Of a DNA stretch of 64,000 nucleotides, positions 53,246-64,000 are shown piece by piece. Where the stretch lies: the NCBI GenBank assembly GCA_008360975.2, contig CM039183.1, positions 57,462,850-57,526,849 on the forward strand, read 5' to 3'. Numbering within the stretch: the stretch's first letter is position 1; each line of letters starts with the position of its first letter. The notes under the pieces are model-generated. The model did not search any database. It was not told the DNA's origin and saw nothing but the letters and a program-made list of their open reading frames with translations. The position numbers and the translations under genes were made by a program. The DNA comes from Lichenostomus cassidix (Eukaryota > Chordata > Aves > Passeriformes > Meliphagidae).

Positions 53246-53277
53246 CTAATAATGATTAGTATTACAATACTAGTATT
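53246..53277. repeat. Nested short palindromes
   Basis: Three overlapping perfect inverted repeats occupy 32 bp: ctaat/attag around 4 nt (53246-53259), agtatt/aatact around 2 nt (53258-53271) and the 12-bp palindrome aatactagtatt (53266-53277). Sequence is AT-rich, so modest palindromes are expected, but the nesting is dense. Confidence 0.85.
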
Positions 53278-55475
53278 AGATAGTAAAAAAGTTCATCATA
53301 TATTGTATCTGTCTGTTGCCAACAAGTTACATGACTATAGAAACATTCCAGTGACTCTCTTTTTGTACCACTTCTGAGCTGGCTGAAAGAGAAGATCCCT
53401 GGAATATGTTCAGGAAATGCAAATCTGATGAAAATGTTTGCCTATTTCCAAACCAGGGAGGCTTCTAAATGCATCCAAGCTTTTGGATTCTTAGCCAAAA
53501 CAACTTCATTTGCAGTATGCCCATTTGTGATTAATACCATGTGATATTGTCCTCATGAAATTCAGAAGTATGAAGAACTCATCTAGTTTTATTATAAAGT
53601 TTTAACTCAGCCCTTGTACATTGTAAAACTCATGTTCACATTATTCTTCTTTAGCTGTAACACCGAGGGGAAGTGATACGTCCTGACATCTGTAATGCTG
53701 ACTAGGGATGTTCAAAATGAAAGTGATCTAGCAAAATCTGTTTCAAAATCTAAACAAAAAGTTCTTATTTTTTAATGCCAAGCAAGGGCAAGGTAGGTGG
53801 GAGGAGTTGAATACAAAAACAAAATTTACGCCAAATGCTGAATATTGCCATGCTGGTGCTTCTCTTTCTACAGACAGCTTTAACCTATTTTCACTCACTG
53901 ACATTTCCAACATCAGCAGTCCTTGCAGTATTTTCATGGGTGGTCTTTGTCTTGTTCTCATTAAATGGAGGTCAGCAAGAACTCAGGGGTGGAGGTTATA
54001 ATTGAGATGAGTCCTCAGAATAAGGGAGAAGTTGTCAAGCAGTAGAGAAGAGAAAATGAACAAGAGACCTAGTTCTCAAATAAAACAACGAATGTGAAAT
54101 TGTAAGATTTCCTGGAGTCTCACATTGTTGCTGGAGTTGGAGTTTGTTGTACTCCCACACCTGTCCAGGAGCATCCCGTGTGCCACTTCCCTACACCTTG
54201 GCACTTCAAGAATTCCCTGAAGGTCTCGTAGGTTCCCACAGACCAGACAATCTGTTAATCTTAGATTCCTTCTTCACTCAAGTCCTCTGTGCTTTCTTCC
54301 TCTCTGGTCCCTACCATGAAAGGCAGTAGGTGACTCACACTATTACAGCCCTCAGCATCCTCTGACTGTCAGTAGGTAACTATGTTCAGGAAGACTTTCA
54401 GATGTGAGACAGGAAAACCGAGATGTGTGAACATTTTAATAACAGTTGCTGTAAATCTGTTTTGCCTCGAGACAATAGTAAGGCATTGGAAGCTGGTACC
54501 AGTGCAAACTGCATGATGGAGCTCCATGGATTCCTTGCTTGCCTCTCTTGGCTTTCATCAGAATCATTTGGGTTCATCCCACTGACATTCGGATTGTTCT
54601 ATGAGATTCTGGAATTGTTTCCACTTACTGAAATATGGAAGTGTTAAGAAAAGGAGCTAGGGCTGAATTGCCTTCAGCTAGTGATTATAGGACCAACAAA
54701 GATCTCACAAGGACTTATAATGACTGTGACTCCCAAAAGGGCTCTTAATACAATCCACTACATACTGAGCTTGCAGGATCTGTCTTCTACCTCTCATTTT
54801 AAAACTAAGAATTTGTGTTTGTACTCATTCTGGGTTTCTCAGGATGTTGTCTCTGTGGCTGACAGCTCAGTGGTATCTCAACAGTAGTGGCCCCAGGCTG
54901 GGTTGCATTCCAACTAGGCAGCCTGAAGGACCCTCCAGAATTCTAAAAATATTTTGAAGGGACTCATTCTTTTTCCAAAAGTGTCTGTGTGGCTCACCAC
55001 TCCCTTCAAGTTCCACTTCTACCAGCACAAAATTGTTGTCCTTCACTTTGTATACAGGTTTCTCTTCTTATAAGTGATTAGGCAAGATATTAATCAAAAA
55101 CCTGGGCCTCTGGAGGCAAGGGTTGCCTTGGTAGTAGTCTGTCCCTAGCTTCACTTCAGATGCCCTCAAACTACACAGAAGGTTTGGGGGGAAATTATCT
55201 TGATTTCACAACCCATAAATGGTGTGAAATTTCTTTTCTTCATGGTCACATTGTGAGGCCAGTTGAGTAACTCTTACCCATTACTTTGGGAATGACTGTG
55301 GAAAGTATTCCTATAAATTTTTCCATAATATTTTTCCTTAATTAAACATTTCACTTCTCATACTAAGAAATTCCCTCAGCATTAATCAATAGAAAGAGCC
55401 TGAATGTAACTTTGGTCATGAGTAGAGGAATACTGTAAAAAGAAAGATTTTCCAATCATTTTTTTGTCTTCACAG

Positions 55476-55509
55476 TCTTGACTTCAAGGTCTTTTAGGGC
55501 AAAGCAGAG
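55476..55509 (+). other. Weak candidate 34-nt exon
   Basis: A strong acceptor (catttttttgtcttcacag) precedes 55476 and a near-perfect donor GAG|GTGAGT follows 55509. One frame is open across the 34 nt, too short to be informative. No protein similarity is recognised. Confidence 0.17.
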
Positions 55510-56192
55510 GTGAGTGCTGAATGCCCCAGCAGCTCACAAGCAGGTTTATCTGTGCTCTGCTACCTCCGACTGTATCAACCACGTAACTTTGACTTCTCAT
55601 GGGTAAGAGGACAACACTTTAGTGAGCATTTCCCCCTCACAGTTTGCAGTTTTCACCGTGGGGCAGCTGAGTTACAAGTGCAGAGGGATGAACACTAGAT
55701 GGAGACAGATGCTCCTGCCATTGGGTGTAGGAGATTTCCTGTGGCGAGCTGACATTTCCTATCAAACAAAGAGCTAAGGCTAATGAGGTGCTGACTGTTC
55801 TGAAGCAGCAGGAGGATTTAAGCATTAGAGAGGTTTACTCCCCCCACGTCATCTCAGACCTCAGCAAGCAGCTTTTTAAGGGCTAAATTTGAGCTTTGCT
55901 GTCATGTGAATGTCCTATTAGCTCATAGCAGAGATGCAGCATATATGGGACATTGTGTAAGTCATGTGGCTTCAAAAGGGTGAATCCGAGGAAGAGGTAA
56001 CTTCCATTAATCTCTTTCTACTTTGCTTATGCCTGTGATCAAAGGTCTTTGCTAAAACCAGAATCGTATTTGGCTTTTGTGACCTACCTTCACTTTTTCA
56101 TAATATACCCTGAAGACAGATACTCAATGCAACACTAGAAACAAACCATATAAAGCAAGATGTGAGTGAAAGCTTTGGAACTGGGATGAGAT

Positions 56193-56228
56193 AAATTTCT
56201 GAATGTATGTAAATTTCAGAATGTATCT
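56193..56228. repeat. 18-bp tandem duplication (16/18 identical)
   Basis: 'aaatttctgaatgtatgt' is followed directly by 'aaatttcagaatgtatct'. It is a small, slightly diverged slippage duplication. Confidence 0.9.
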
Positions 56229-56887
56229 AACTATCCTCCTACCTAAAACATTCAGCAATCTTGTGATTAAACCCTCAAGGCATGATAGACAAAGATATAT
56301 TAATAATTTTGGATTAGAAATGTCCTTGTACTCCAGATGAGCATCAATGAACTTTTTGTTTTGAAAGTCAGGTCTGGCTTTGAATACAATAATTAGTACA
56401 TGATCAAATAAACAGGGAAAGCCCATAAGTCCCCCAAACAATCAAACAAACAAACTCCCACAATTTTAGTTCTAGAAAGTAACAACTAAGCACTTCCAGT
56501 CTCAAGGGAGCATTAGAACATTCTGATTCCAGAGAAGTCTCAAAGGCTATGCTTGTACGTTTTTAAAACAAATCCCTCACCTCTGATTTTACTCATTGAA
56601 AAAACCTGTGAAAGAGAAAATAGAGTTGCACAAGAGCTGGCCTGTGGGAGGCAGCAGAGCCTGGGAAGGGAGAGCAGGGATGTCGAGGGAGGTAAGCCCC
56701 AAGCTGAGTTTGAGTGACTCACCACCACCTGCCTGCAGTTCTTCACCCTGAGGTCACTGGGAAGTACCTAGGAATCTGACAGGAGGAAAAGGGAGATATA
56801 TTGCTGGGCAAGGATTTCAAGTGAATATGTGTACTTTGCCAGCTGACACTCTCTCTCTCACCCAACAGGGTCTGTGTGGCCATATCT

Positions 56888-56975
56888 GAGACTCAGCTCT
56901 GAGTTCTGCTCTGACCTGGACAAACAGTGTGACTTTGAGGAATTCTCTTCATCAAGGTGGGCCTTCACTTGCCCA
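56888..56975 (+). mobile_element. MIR-like SINE fragment (core region)
   Basis: 'gtgtgactttg' is followed at MIR spacing by 'aattctcttcatc' and 'tgggccttcacttgcc'. This parallels the MIR core 'gtgtgaccttgggcaagtcacttaacc...tgggcctcagtttcc'. The upstream 'agctctgagttctgctctgac' corresponds to the segment before the core. MIR is an ancient tRNA-derived SINE family retained across amniotes, so a heavily substituted fragment in a bird is plausible. Confidence 0.5.
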
Positions 56976-57193
56976 GAACAAAGAAAAAAAAGCAGTTATG
57001 CATGAAGCAAAGTGAATTAAACAGAGTATGGGGCTTTGTCCTGAGGAAAATGAAATGTGACAGACAATGATGTACCTCATGATGACAGATAAGGAAAGGC
57101 CATACAACAGATGGGAAAAATTCCTAAAGTTGAAGCTTTCTTTTCTAAATTATTCATTTTTCCAATAACATGTTCTTTGATTTTTTTTTTTAG

Positions 57194-57217
57194 GGGGGAG
57201 CATGAATCTGCGTCTAT
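57194..57217 (+). other. Candidate 24-nt microexon
   Basis: An uninterrupted T tract ending in TAG (57181-57193) is followed by 24 nt and then GTAAGT (57218-57223). The length is a multiple of three and two of three frames are open (for example Gly-Glu-His-Glu-Ser-Ala-Ser). Vertebrate neural microexons of 3-27 nt have this organisation, but the position before the donor is T rather than G, and no flanking coding exons were recognised. Confidence 0.15.
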
Positions 57218-58698
57218 GTAAGTAAACCTGAACCATAAGATTTGGAAGACTGTCTATGTCATAAACAAGTGTAGGTACAGTAATCAGCAGCTAAGAATGA
57301 AATGAGGCAGGGGGAACAGGTGAACACGTGTTTAAATCAGTACATTTCATGGAAACAAGACCAATGAAGAAAACCACAGCCTGGTAAAAAAAAATGCATT
57401 AGCCAGATATGTTGGGGTTAAAGTCCATTCTTTGCCTGACCTGAAAGCATTTGGGATGAAAAAGTAAACTGAGGTCTAATTCAAAGAAAATCAAAGACTG
57501 GAACAACTCGGTTTTGTCAGAAATATGGGGGAGATTTTGTTATCTTTCTACTGCAAAAAGAAAAAACAGTTTCTGCTATATAACTAGACATGGTACTTTC
57601 TGAACAGCTCTGCATGGGTTTGACGCCTTACCTCCCCCACTCCTTGGCTTTACAAGCAAGGAAAACATGGGGAAGCTGTCAAGAAAACACATTTATTCTT
57701 TGGAGGGAGCACTCCAGTCTACATAAACAACTTCATTGCAGCTCCGAATTTCATTCATGCACTCAGTAAATTATTTCTTTAACACTTTTATGGTGAAGTA
57801 GGTTGCTCTGACAAAGAAGCAAAGTAAGGGAGTTCCACTGAATGTAGACATAAACATAAAGTCAGAGTCTCTGAGGAAAAATCTTTCACCACCAATTAGC
57901 ACCAGCAGAAAAAAAGTAAAAGGAGCGCTGGCATTCTCAAAAAGCTGATATGATCACCTCTCTTTGGCTCCTTTGGTACTGAGAAAGACGAGATTTCTTC
58001 TGAGAAAAGGCTCCAAGAGAAAGCAGAAAACCATTGTTTTTGCCTGTGTTGTATAACTTTAGATAAGGTGCACCAATTTCAGAAAGGTCAGGTTCACTTA
58101 CAGACAGTTATCTGCTAGTTAATACTTAACTCTATAGAATATAATGTTTGTTATAACTATAACTTCAAAACCAGGGACTTATTTCTGAAATAAGGCATCC
58201 TATCTTTATTCCTTAAAATTTATTGATAATTTTTTTTATGTAATAAATCTCTTCCTTGGAAAGTTGTATAAACCCAGCTGCACTGGCTTTAGCTCAAAGG
58301 ATTAATTAGTTCCAATAGAGGCAGTTGAAAGTTTTCCGAAGTTTGTCTTAGATAAGTATTCAGAAGACTGATGCTTATTCAAAAGTTGTCCAAACTATGT
58401 GAACCTGTTTGGCACAGAAATACTGAAAGATTAAACCTGAGAGCCTTTTACTACATGCTGGAATGACTGCCCTTCTTGTAGTGAGAGATGCCTGATTGCT
58501 TCAAACACAGACTTGGAGAATATTTGTTCACATTCCAGCATTCAGTTTGTCTATAATACTCTCCCTTGGCCATATTCACACAGAGAATCTTCATTTTTAT
58601 GTCACTTTCTAAAAAGTCAGTTCTTTTCTTACCTCTACATCTGCAAAAGGGTGTTAAACACCAATAATTAATCTGTTCAGAAACTTTCAATGATCCAG

Positions 58699-58790
58699 TC
58701 AGAGACCAAAATGCAGAGGACAGATTCCACCCCGCAAATAATGAATGCCAAACTGAAAAAGTAGCCTTCAGGAAAATCCGAATAATACAG
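58699..58790 (+). other. Weak candidate 92-nt exon
   Basis: A strong CAG|GTAAGA donor (58788-58796) closes a segment with one open frame (Arg-Asp-Gln-Asn-Ala-Glu-Asp...) running to ...Arg-Ile-Ile-Gln. The acceptor at 58698 (tttcaatgatccag) is poor in pyrimidines, and the frame is open only because it is short. Its phase does not join the open frames of the 55476 and 57194 candidates. Confidence 0.13.
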
Positions 58791-58799
58791 GTAAGACTA

Positions 58800-59715
58800 C
58801 CAGCATTTGGTATGCAGGAAGAAAGCTTGATACATCAGATTTGTGGTCAAAAAGTTTAAATATGTCAGATAACTTTTCTTGTATTTTTGCCATTTTTGGT
58901 AATTCAGATTCACTTTAGTTCTTCTCAGACTGAGAGTGCGAAGTGTTACAGATGACAGAAGTTTAAATGGTGACAGTTGGTAAACCATAGTTTCCTGAAT
59001 TTTTAGGTCATGTTGAAGAACTCTATTCTTTGCTCTTCGACTTTATTTTGGGTTTTTCAAGTAAAATCATATTTTGAAAACTTATTATCTCCGCCATTTT
59101 CCCTGTATGCCAGGAAGGCCATTCTCTGATATCACCATATCAAATCCTCAGAGAAAAACCAGGGAAAAAGTGATGAGCCACAGCTTGTCAGCTTTAATTG
59201 CACCAGCATAGAATGACAGAGACAAGATGTAAAGTTTATTTACACTTCAAAAGCAAAAGAAACCAATGACTCTGGTGAAAATATTCAAATTTCCATGAAT
59301 TAGACTTATATTAGAAATTTGGACCATTTGATGGGCCAGTTATTGGAGTCTTGAGGAAGCCTTGCATGATATTGCTGCTGTTTGGGAAAGAAGGTAGTGT
59401 CAGGGAGACACCAGCTCTCAAACCCAACCCCTCCACATGGCGCCTGGTGCTGCCAAGGATGATACAGTGCTTAAGGATCCTGCCACCATGACTCTCTTCT
59501 TGTTCAGAGAAGGACTAAGGACTGCCTCCCTGAATCCCACTGCCTTTTAGGACCAGAACTGGGGGGATACACTCACTCCTCTGCCTGGGACAGTGGCTAA
59601 AAGTGCAAGTAGGACAGAAAAAACAAAAATACAGGGGCTGTGTAAGTTACAATCAGCATTTATTCTTAAGTAAGTTTGTTTTTGCTTACAACTCACCCCC
59701 TCTTTAAGGTGCAAA
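58800..59715. other. Single-copy DNA, nothing recognised
   Basis: AT-rich sequence with no supported exon, repeat family or structured motif. Short open frames occur without splice-site context. Confidence 0.5.
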
Positions 59716-59719
59716 TAGA

Positions 59720-60060
59720 CACAGTCGTTATTTGGCAGAGGAGAGGGGCGGCATGGTTTGTAAATCAGAGAACCTGCTTCCTCTCTCCAGCCATGCGTCA
59801 TTGCCTTGGGGGACTGTTACCATAAGCAAGCTCCGAGCGAGTCAGTCCTGCTGTCTCGCCACAAAAGCTTTTTAATACAAACACTGGAGCTGAGCGCTGC
59901 TCCTGAGCACGGCAGATGTCTGCAATCAGCTATTGACTGACTACTGTGTCTCATGGGCTGGCCAGTGCTTCTGGCCGACAATAGATATCTAGGCTATGAA
60001 GTAATGCTGCTGAGAAGGAGCATATAGACTTGGAGATTGGTGCTGTCTCGCAGGAGTTTA
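59720..60060. promoter_or_regulatory. CpG-retaining island, candidate conserved element
   Basis: About ten CpGs fall in 340 bp (gtcgtt, ggcggc, gcgtca, ctccgagcga, tctcgcc, gagcgct, cacggc, gccgac, ctcgca), against one or two in adjacent segments of this size. It includes an ordered run of GC-balanced, non-repetitive sequence and a 6-bp-stem inverted repeat ggccag/ctggcc around tgctt (59960-59976). No coding frame or repeat explains it. I consider it the best compositional candidate for a conserved non-coding element. An unmethylated weak promoter or unrecognised insertion are alternatives. Confidence 0.28.
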
Positions 60061-61338
60061 CTAATCCTTTTGCAGCACAGTCAGAGACAGCAGACATGAA
60101 ATCAACAGTAGGAGCAAGCTCTGAAATATTTGGTTATGATTAATCTTTCATGAAGGATAAGTATCTTCCTGTAGCTCCTTTGCTTCTGTGTAGATTTGGT
60201 ACAACCTTCATAGACATGTTACAGTGTTCCCTAAAACCCTTATAGGCTATTTCCCACTCTAATAGCTTTAAGCAAAATACCAGGCACCTTATCCAGTTTC
60301 CACTCAAACTTCCTTTGGAGCCAGGAGGAGTTTGTCAGAAGGAGAACAAAGAATCCAAGTATCTTGCTGTACTTTTCGGAGGGCTGTCACCACCGACACC
60401 TGTGAGTGACTGTAATGTCAGTGATGGCAGATAGCTTAGGTTCAAAACACTTCTCCCCTTCCAACTCATTAGCCCCTGCTCTCGTTTACCTACTGAGCTC
60501 TGTATTGGAAAGACATGCTCCAAACAGTGGCAGAGAAAGCATGTGTCACTCTGGAGGCAGGTGCATTGATTTTTGCAGCACCTGACTTACATCAGCACCC
60601 CTCAGGCAGACGTCGCTGCTTGTGCACCACCACTCCTTAGTACCAAAACAGATTTCTCTGGATTCTTTGGGTCTGACATGTGTTTTGGTAGCTCCTGAAG
60701 GTCTCAGCTGGGGTCCAGGCCCTGCTGTGATACAACAGGGCACATGGTCCCAGTCTTTACACTGTGGAGATTAATTTGTGATTACTATCCATGTTTCCAC
60801 TCACCGCATTTGTTCAGTGACTGACTGAATTGCTTAGTGCCTTTGCTTTTTGTTAGAGAAGTTCAAGTGGTATAAACCTTTGCCTGCTGGAAACTATCAC
60901 CACTGCACTAAAGGTCTACTTCTATATCTTTTGATAGAGAGTGAAAGCCTTTTTACTTAGGTACAGCTATATTTCCGTGCAAAGGCTCGTGTTTTGGCTT
61001 GTGAAGATATTAAAGCTGTCTGGCTTACTCCAGTTCCATCTTGTTTCTAGAAGTAAGTTAGTGCAGCAACTGAAGTAATGTCCCAGAATTCAGCTAACCA
61101 GGAGGATGTTTATGAATAGCGAATGCTGAAAGCAAAGTATTTCAAGGAAATATATTCTGTAACCTATGAATGTGTTTTGTAATTTCAGTAGTGGGCTTGC
61201 TGATGAAAGGGAAGCCTGCCTTGGGCAACTTGTGAGCAGGCAATAGTTTTAGCATTAAATAGATCAGTAATCTGCCTAGCCAGTGCAGGAAATTTCTAGA
61301 GACACAGGAAATGGACAGTGTTATGCCTTCAGCTGGTA

Positions 61339-61370
61339 ATAATTGTCTAACTCAGTCATTAGACAATTAT
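61339..61370. repeat. Perfect 12-bp inverted repeat, 8-nt loop
   Basis: The left arm ataattgtctaa (61339-61350) and right arm ttagacaattat (61359-61370) are exact reverse complements around ctcagtca. Each arm holds an ATAATTG/CAATTAT homeodomain-like core, giving two sites in opposite orientation. Related 'tagaca'/'attaga' fragments recur over the next 70 bp. Confidence 0.92.
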
Positions 61371-62119
61371 ACTACCACTACATATTTTTAGACAAATATT
61401 ATGCAATAATACCACTATACCACTATTAGACTTTAATTAGAACAGAGTGTGTTCTTCTGATTCCAACTTATTACTGAGGCAAGCACAATCTTGAATTTTT
61501 TGTGCATCCAGTAGACCATGGAAGCAGAGACAGTGCAGACCCACTTGCTCCCAATACAGGCTGTTCCTTAAATATGTTTACAGATGCAAATCCACAGGTC
61601 ACTGTTGACTACGGTATTTGCATCCCATGTCAGTGATCCCACAAAGATAGTGAGTGTTGAGAGCAAGCTGTAAGGTTATTGATACAACTACACCTATGAA
61701 GATATTGTAGCTCTGCTTTATGACACAGTTCTTCAAAAAAATGATGAAATGTGGAATCATTCATTAGAAAGACTAATGCTTATACTGCGAATAAATAGCC
61801 GAGGATACTTGTTTGACCCAGGTTTCCCGGTTACCACATTGCTCCCTTACAATCAACCTCACCTTCCTAAAATCTACTCCTTTTATATTTCATTTGTCAC
61901 CCTTTGATTAATGTAGGACTGGACAGATATCACCACAGTGCTGTAGAGACATTTTGTTTGTTGTATTGAATATGCAGAAATAAGAAGCCCTTTCCTACAA
62001 GAAACACCAGAGAAAAAATTAAATTTGTGAATTGCCTCACAGGTTAAACACTGAAATATATATCCAGCCACTCCTTCTGGATCTTGCCACTTGCACGGCA
62101 TGTTACCAGAAGAGGGTAA

Positions 62120-62159
62120 AATGGAGGAAGAAAACAATAAATGGAGGAAGAAAACAATA
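62120..62159. repeat. 20-bp perfect tandem duplication
   Basis: 'aatggaggaagaaaacaata' occurs twice back to back without mismatch (62120-62139 and 62140-62159). The absence of differences suggests a recent slippage event. Confidence 0.97.
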
Positions 62160-64000
62160 CAAATGTATGTAGAGTGGAGTAGCAAAATTAGGGGTAACAT
62201 TAAAAGATAAGAAAATTGAGAAGAGAGATAAAGGAAGTGTGTTTTCAAGCAAAATACTTTTGGGAAAGAAGCTTTTGAACAGTGAGCAAACACTTGTTTA
62301 TCCTGCTTTGCCCATCTCCACAATGAAATTTTCCCTCCTCTGGGATCCATCTGCAATTGGGAGGAACACCTGAGTTAGGGTAATTTTTCAAGTCAGGAGA
62401 GGTAGCAGTATGCTCTCAGCAAGCTGCATCCTTTTTCTGCTTTTTCTCTCATTAGCAACTAAATCTGTCAGAGCACACAACTTAGATCTTTTAACTTCTT
62501 ACTGTTTCCATTGTTTTTCACGCAGATGTTTTGCATGCTGAAAACATGCCAGAGAGATTTCTGAGAAATCTCCATCTGTTGTATGACATCCTGAATGTCA
62601 TGAAGTAGCTAAATCCCTTATCCAGTCTGACTTGCCAGTGAGATGACTATGCAGACAAGATGTGAAACTGTGTGGGCTGGAATTTCTTCTGCAGTCACAA
62701 TTCCACTGAATGCAGTTGTTTTTAGATGAACACGGGTCTGTGGGATGGCAGGGAGCCTGTTCTTCCTTGAATCCTTTTCCTAACAGTGTTGATGATCTGA
62801 CTTCACAGTGGGCAGTCTGGTAGCAGGTGGTTTTTGCCCTCAGGGAAAATTTTACAAGATGAACTGGAAGAGTTAAAAGAGATGAGCAAGATTTCCCTGA
62901 AAAAAACATTACTTTTCTTCAGAAGAAAATTATCTCTTGATATTTGCTTGCCCGTCAGGCTGGTAAAAGAGAACTCTGAGCCAGATCAAGGACTTTGGAA
63001 GCTACTACTGGTAATCAGTAGTTACATAATCTCCTGACAATGAAAACAATGAGATACAGCTGCCCTTTTTTCTTTGAAAGGTGGTACCAAGCAGTAATTA
63101 ACAGGAATCTATCAGATGATTTGCTCTCTGAAAAATCACAGCACCAACACTTTAAAACAGCTTTTTGCTTGCCTAACTACAGGTAGATGGGTTTGAATAT
63201 GTTGTCCTGAAAATTGTCAAATTATGCATATTAAAAACTATGACAAATACAAAGAACATTTAAGATGTGCCCCTATTTTACAGATGATTTCCAGGAAATT
63301 CAAGCCGAAAAAAACCAACAAAAAAGTTTTTATATCACACAATTTAATATGTCTAATTCTTTCCGTCTCCAGCTGGGTGGTTGTCTCACACAAATGCCAA
63401 GAAATGAATTACAGTATGTACTGTACCTGTAGTTTATGTGTCTATTATATGTGCAGATTTTTTCTGGTAGTAGATCATTTTGGGCAGGAATTCGTTGCCA
63501 ACTGAGAAAGGAGAGAAGGAAAAACAAAATAACATCCCTTAGGGTGGGTGGTACTTGTAAGCAGAATATTATTGGTCTGTGCAGACAGCAGGATCTGGAT
63601 TTGATGGTGTCACTGTCATCTTCTCTGAACATGGCAATGGAGAACTATTACAGGAGCCACAAGTCCAGCATGCACTTGGGGTTAGGTAAAGGGATTAAGC
63701 AATCCCTACAATGGTTGTTGTTATATAACTTGTGAAACTGCCCAGGGAACAGAGATGTAACTTAATACTACAGCAGCAATTCTTAACACTGTGACTGCCA
63801 AGGGTCAGTTGCTATTCCCATTAAAAACCTTCTTTTTGCAGCTAATTTAGAACCCAGACACTTTAACTCACAGCAGCCTAAAGCTTGGCATGGACATTAT
63901 ATTTTTCCACTTTAAAAGCTTAAATTAATTAGATAACAATAAAAATATTATATAACTCTAGCTATTGTTATCATTAATTTTGACGAAGGTCATTCAAAAC

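Larger units (their letters stand above)
35650..55470. other. Intergenic or intronic DNA, no gene recognised
   Basis: This is AT-rich single-copy DNA with no supported exon. It contains A16 at 37823-37838, a 19-bp-spaced direct repeat at 38546-38576, an octamer-bearing conserved-looking segment at 43560-43780, a (TAAA)n stretch at 46501-46516, a T-rich tract at 51025-51058 and nested palindromes at 53246-53277. Frames up to about 105 codons (for example plus 49561-49878) show no recognisable domain. The 39380-39760 block is open on minus but interrupted. Confidence 0.5.
60070..64000. other. Intergenic or intronic DNA, no gene recognised
   Basis: The longest frame in the window (minus 61883-62356, 157 codons) lies here. 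Its Leu/Phe/Ser-rich composition follows from T-rich template sequence, and no domain is recognisable. The stretch also holds a 12-bp-stem hairpin (61339-61370) and a 20-bp perfect tandem duplication (62120-62159). Confidence 0.45.

Noticed and set aside
61883..62356. 157-codon minus-strand open frame, the longest in the window
   Set aside because: One frame of this length is roughly expected by chance in 64 kb at this base composition. The peptide is Leu/Phe/Ser-rich from T-rich template and shows no domain, Kozak context or splice support.

Overview
The window is vertebrate nuclear DNA, most likely from a bird. The best lineage evidence is two fragments of CR1, the dominant avian LINE (about 770-861 and 19865-20240). 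The first ends in the octamer-type tail typical of CR1. An old MIR-like SINE fragment (about 56888-56975) and the overall texture (AT-rich, CpG-poor, few young repeats, no long reading frames) agree. No bacterial, organellar or viral gene organisation is present. The longest open frames (up to 157 codons) are about as long as chance predicts for 64 kb of this base composition.

Layout. At the left edge, 1-1333 reads like intron and holds a CR1 tail. At 1334 a strong splice acceptor opens a 54-codon frame that ends at 1498. It is followed by a 3'UTR-like stretch, an AATAAA signal at 1794 and a GT-rich downstream element. This is the only place where acceptor, open frame, stop and poly(A) signals line up, and I read it as the last exon of a plus-strand gene extending off the left edge. 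I do not recognise the protein; its end is hydrophobic, somewhat like a GPI-anchor signal or a terminal membrane segment.

From about 1820 to 64000 I find no confident coding exon. This looks like intergenic sequence or a very long intron. It contains scattered splice-site-bounded candidate exons on both strands (for example a 93-nt one at 35550-35642 minus and a 24-nt microexon candidate at 57194-57217 plus). It also holds three CpG-retaining islands that may be conserved regulatory elements (16608-16905, 33568-33885, 59720-60060), an 83-bp tandem duplication beginning with a hairpin (22443-22608), several 18-20 bp tandem duplications, short perfect palindromes and ordinary homopolymer tracts.

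I found no tRNA, rRNA, CRISPR, operon or recognisable non-coding RNA gene, and no evidence of a novel biochemical system. The most useful leads are the terminal exon, the candidate regulatory islands and the structured tandem duplication. Repeat-family calls rest on remembered consensus features, and candidate exons rest on splice-site quality alone.
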